5,762 bases of DNA from a candidate division FCPU426 bacterium (GTDB lineage Bacteria; Oederibacteriota; PGYV01; Palsa-1178): positions 1 through 5,762 of the forward strand of contig PMTB01000228.1 of assembly GCA_003167475.1 (NCBI GenBank), read 5' to 3'. Shown here piece by piece: positions 5,391 to 5,762 of this stretch; within the stretch, counting starts at the first letter, position 1; the number at the start of each line of letters is the position of its first letter. Under the pieces are notes generated by a model. It worked only from the letters and a program-made list of their open reading frames with translations, made no database searches and was not told where the DNA came from. Both the position numbers and the translations under genes were made by a program.

Positions 5391-5762
5391 ATGAAAATAA
5401 AGGTTTCCGACTACATAGCCGGATGGATGGCTGAAAAAAAAATAAAGCATGTGTTTACCGTGACAGGCGGAGGGGCCATGCATCTTAATGATTCCTTCGG
5501 CAAACACCCGAAACTGCAATGCGTATACAATCATCATGAACAGGCTTGCGCCATGGCGGCCGAGAGTTATGCGAGAATAAATAAAAAAATAGCGCTTGTC
5601 TGCGTGACAAGCGGCCCGGGCGGCACAAACGCGATAACAGGAGTCCTGGGCGGCTGGCTTGACTCCATACCCATGCTTATTATATCGGGGCAGGTGAGGT
5701 ATGATACGACGGTCAGGAGCACAAAGCATAACTTAAGACAGTTGGGGTACCAGGAATTTGAC
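5391..5762 (+). CDS. ThDP-dependent enzyme of the acetolactate synthase superfamily, YerE-like (partial, 3' end outside window)
   Basis: Only the first 124 codons are present. They cover most of the N-terminal ThDP-binding (pyrimidine-binding) domain: VTGGGAMHLNDSFG (24-37), the cofactor-activating glutamate E50 in NHHEQACAMAAESYAR (47-62), VTSGPGGTNAITG (72-84) and DSIPMLIISGQV (91-102), followed by TTVRSTKHNLRQLGYQEFD. The pattern is close to acetolactate synthase large subunits, but the GGGAMHLND and RQLGxQEFD forms are, as I recall, typical of ThDP enzymes found in O-antigen and capsule loci. In Yersinia, YerE of this superfamily adds a two-carbon unit from pyruvate to CDP-4-keto-3,6-dideoxyglucose, and rfbF-rfbG-rfbH lie directly upstream here. 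A similar role is inferred; a true acetolactate synthase is less likely in this setting. The RBS GGAGA (5380-5384) is 6 nt before the ATG, and the gap to the GtrA gene is 1 nt. An A9 run (5434-5442) lies in codons 15-18. Confidence 0.87.
   Translation, partial: MKIKVSDYIAGWMAEKKIKHVFTVTGGGAMHLNDSFGKHPKLQCVYNHHEQACAMAAESYARINKKIALVCVTSGPGGTNAITGVLGGWLDSIPMLIISGQVRYDTTVRSTKHNLRQLGYQEFD

Noticed and set aside
5373..5729. Open frame of 118 codons on the minus strand at the window end
   Set aside because: It is opposite the ThDP gene, whose cofactor motifs are intact; the minus-strand product shows no known motif.
1..5762. CRISPR array, tRNA or rRNA genes, insertion sequence, attachment site
   Set aside because: No regularly spaced repeats, no cloverleaf-like or rRNA-like stretch, and no transposase or integrase motif on either strand.

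Overview
The window comes from a bacterium of moderate-to-low G+C that makes a diderm-style surface polysaccharide. Strong AGGAGG-type ribosome binding sites sit before most genes, lysine is mostly AAA, and there is a lipobox lipoprotein with Kelch-like repeats. I cannot name the phylum. The strong Shine-Dalgarno usage argues against Bacteroidota; a spirochaete or an uncultured diderm lineage (Elusimicrobia/Omnitrophica-like) would fit, but this is only an impression.

Layout: (1) 1-137 is a short upstream region with weak promoter candidates and a 14-bp perfect palindrome directly before a strong RBS. (2) 138-1172 encodes a secreted lipoprotein predicted to fold as a six-bladed Kelch-type beta-propeller. 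(3) 1183-1235 is a strong rho-independent terminator that isolates this gene. (4) 1237-1368 is an AT-rich control region with a good sigma-70 promoter (TTGACT-16-TAAAAT), several interlocking inverted repeats and a DtxR-box-like sequence. (5) 1369 to the window end is one tightly packed, co-directional operon: a DtxR/MntR-type regulator, rfbF, rfbG, rfbH, a GtrA-family membrane protein, and the start of a thiamine-diphosphate (ThDP) enzyme of the acetolactate-synthase superfamily, cut by the window edge.

How the genes work together: RfbF makes CDP-glucose, RfbG converts it to CDP-4-keto-6-deoxyglucose, and RfbH (a B6/[2Fe-2S] 3-dehydrase, with His in place of the PLP lysine and four cluster cysteines) starts C-3 deoxygenation. 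This is the common route to CDP-3,6-dideoxyhexoses. The following ThDP enzyme suggests, by analogy with YerE of yersiniose synthesis, that a two-carbon branch from pyruvate is added to the 4-keto sugar. The GtrA protein may handle a lipid-linked sugar at the membrane. No E3-type reductase for RfbH and no glycosyltransferase is visible here.

The most unusual points are the DtxR/MntR-family regulator heading a sugar-nucleotide operon, its altered metal-ligand set, and the dyad-rich promoter in front of it.
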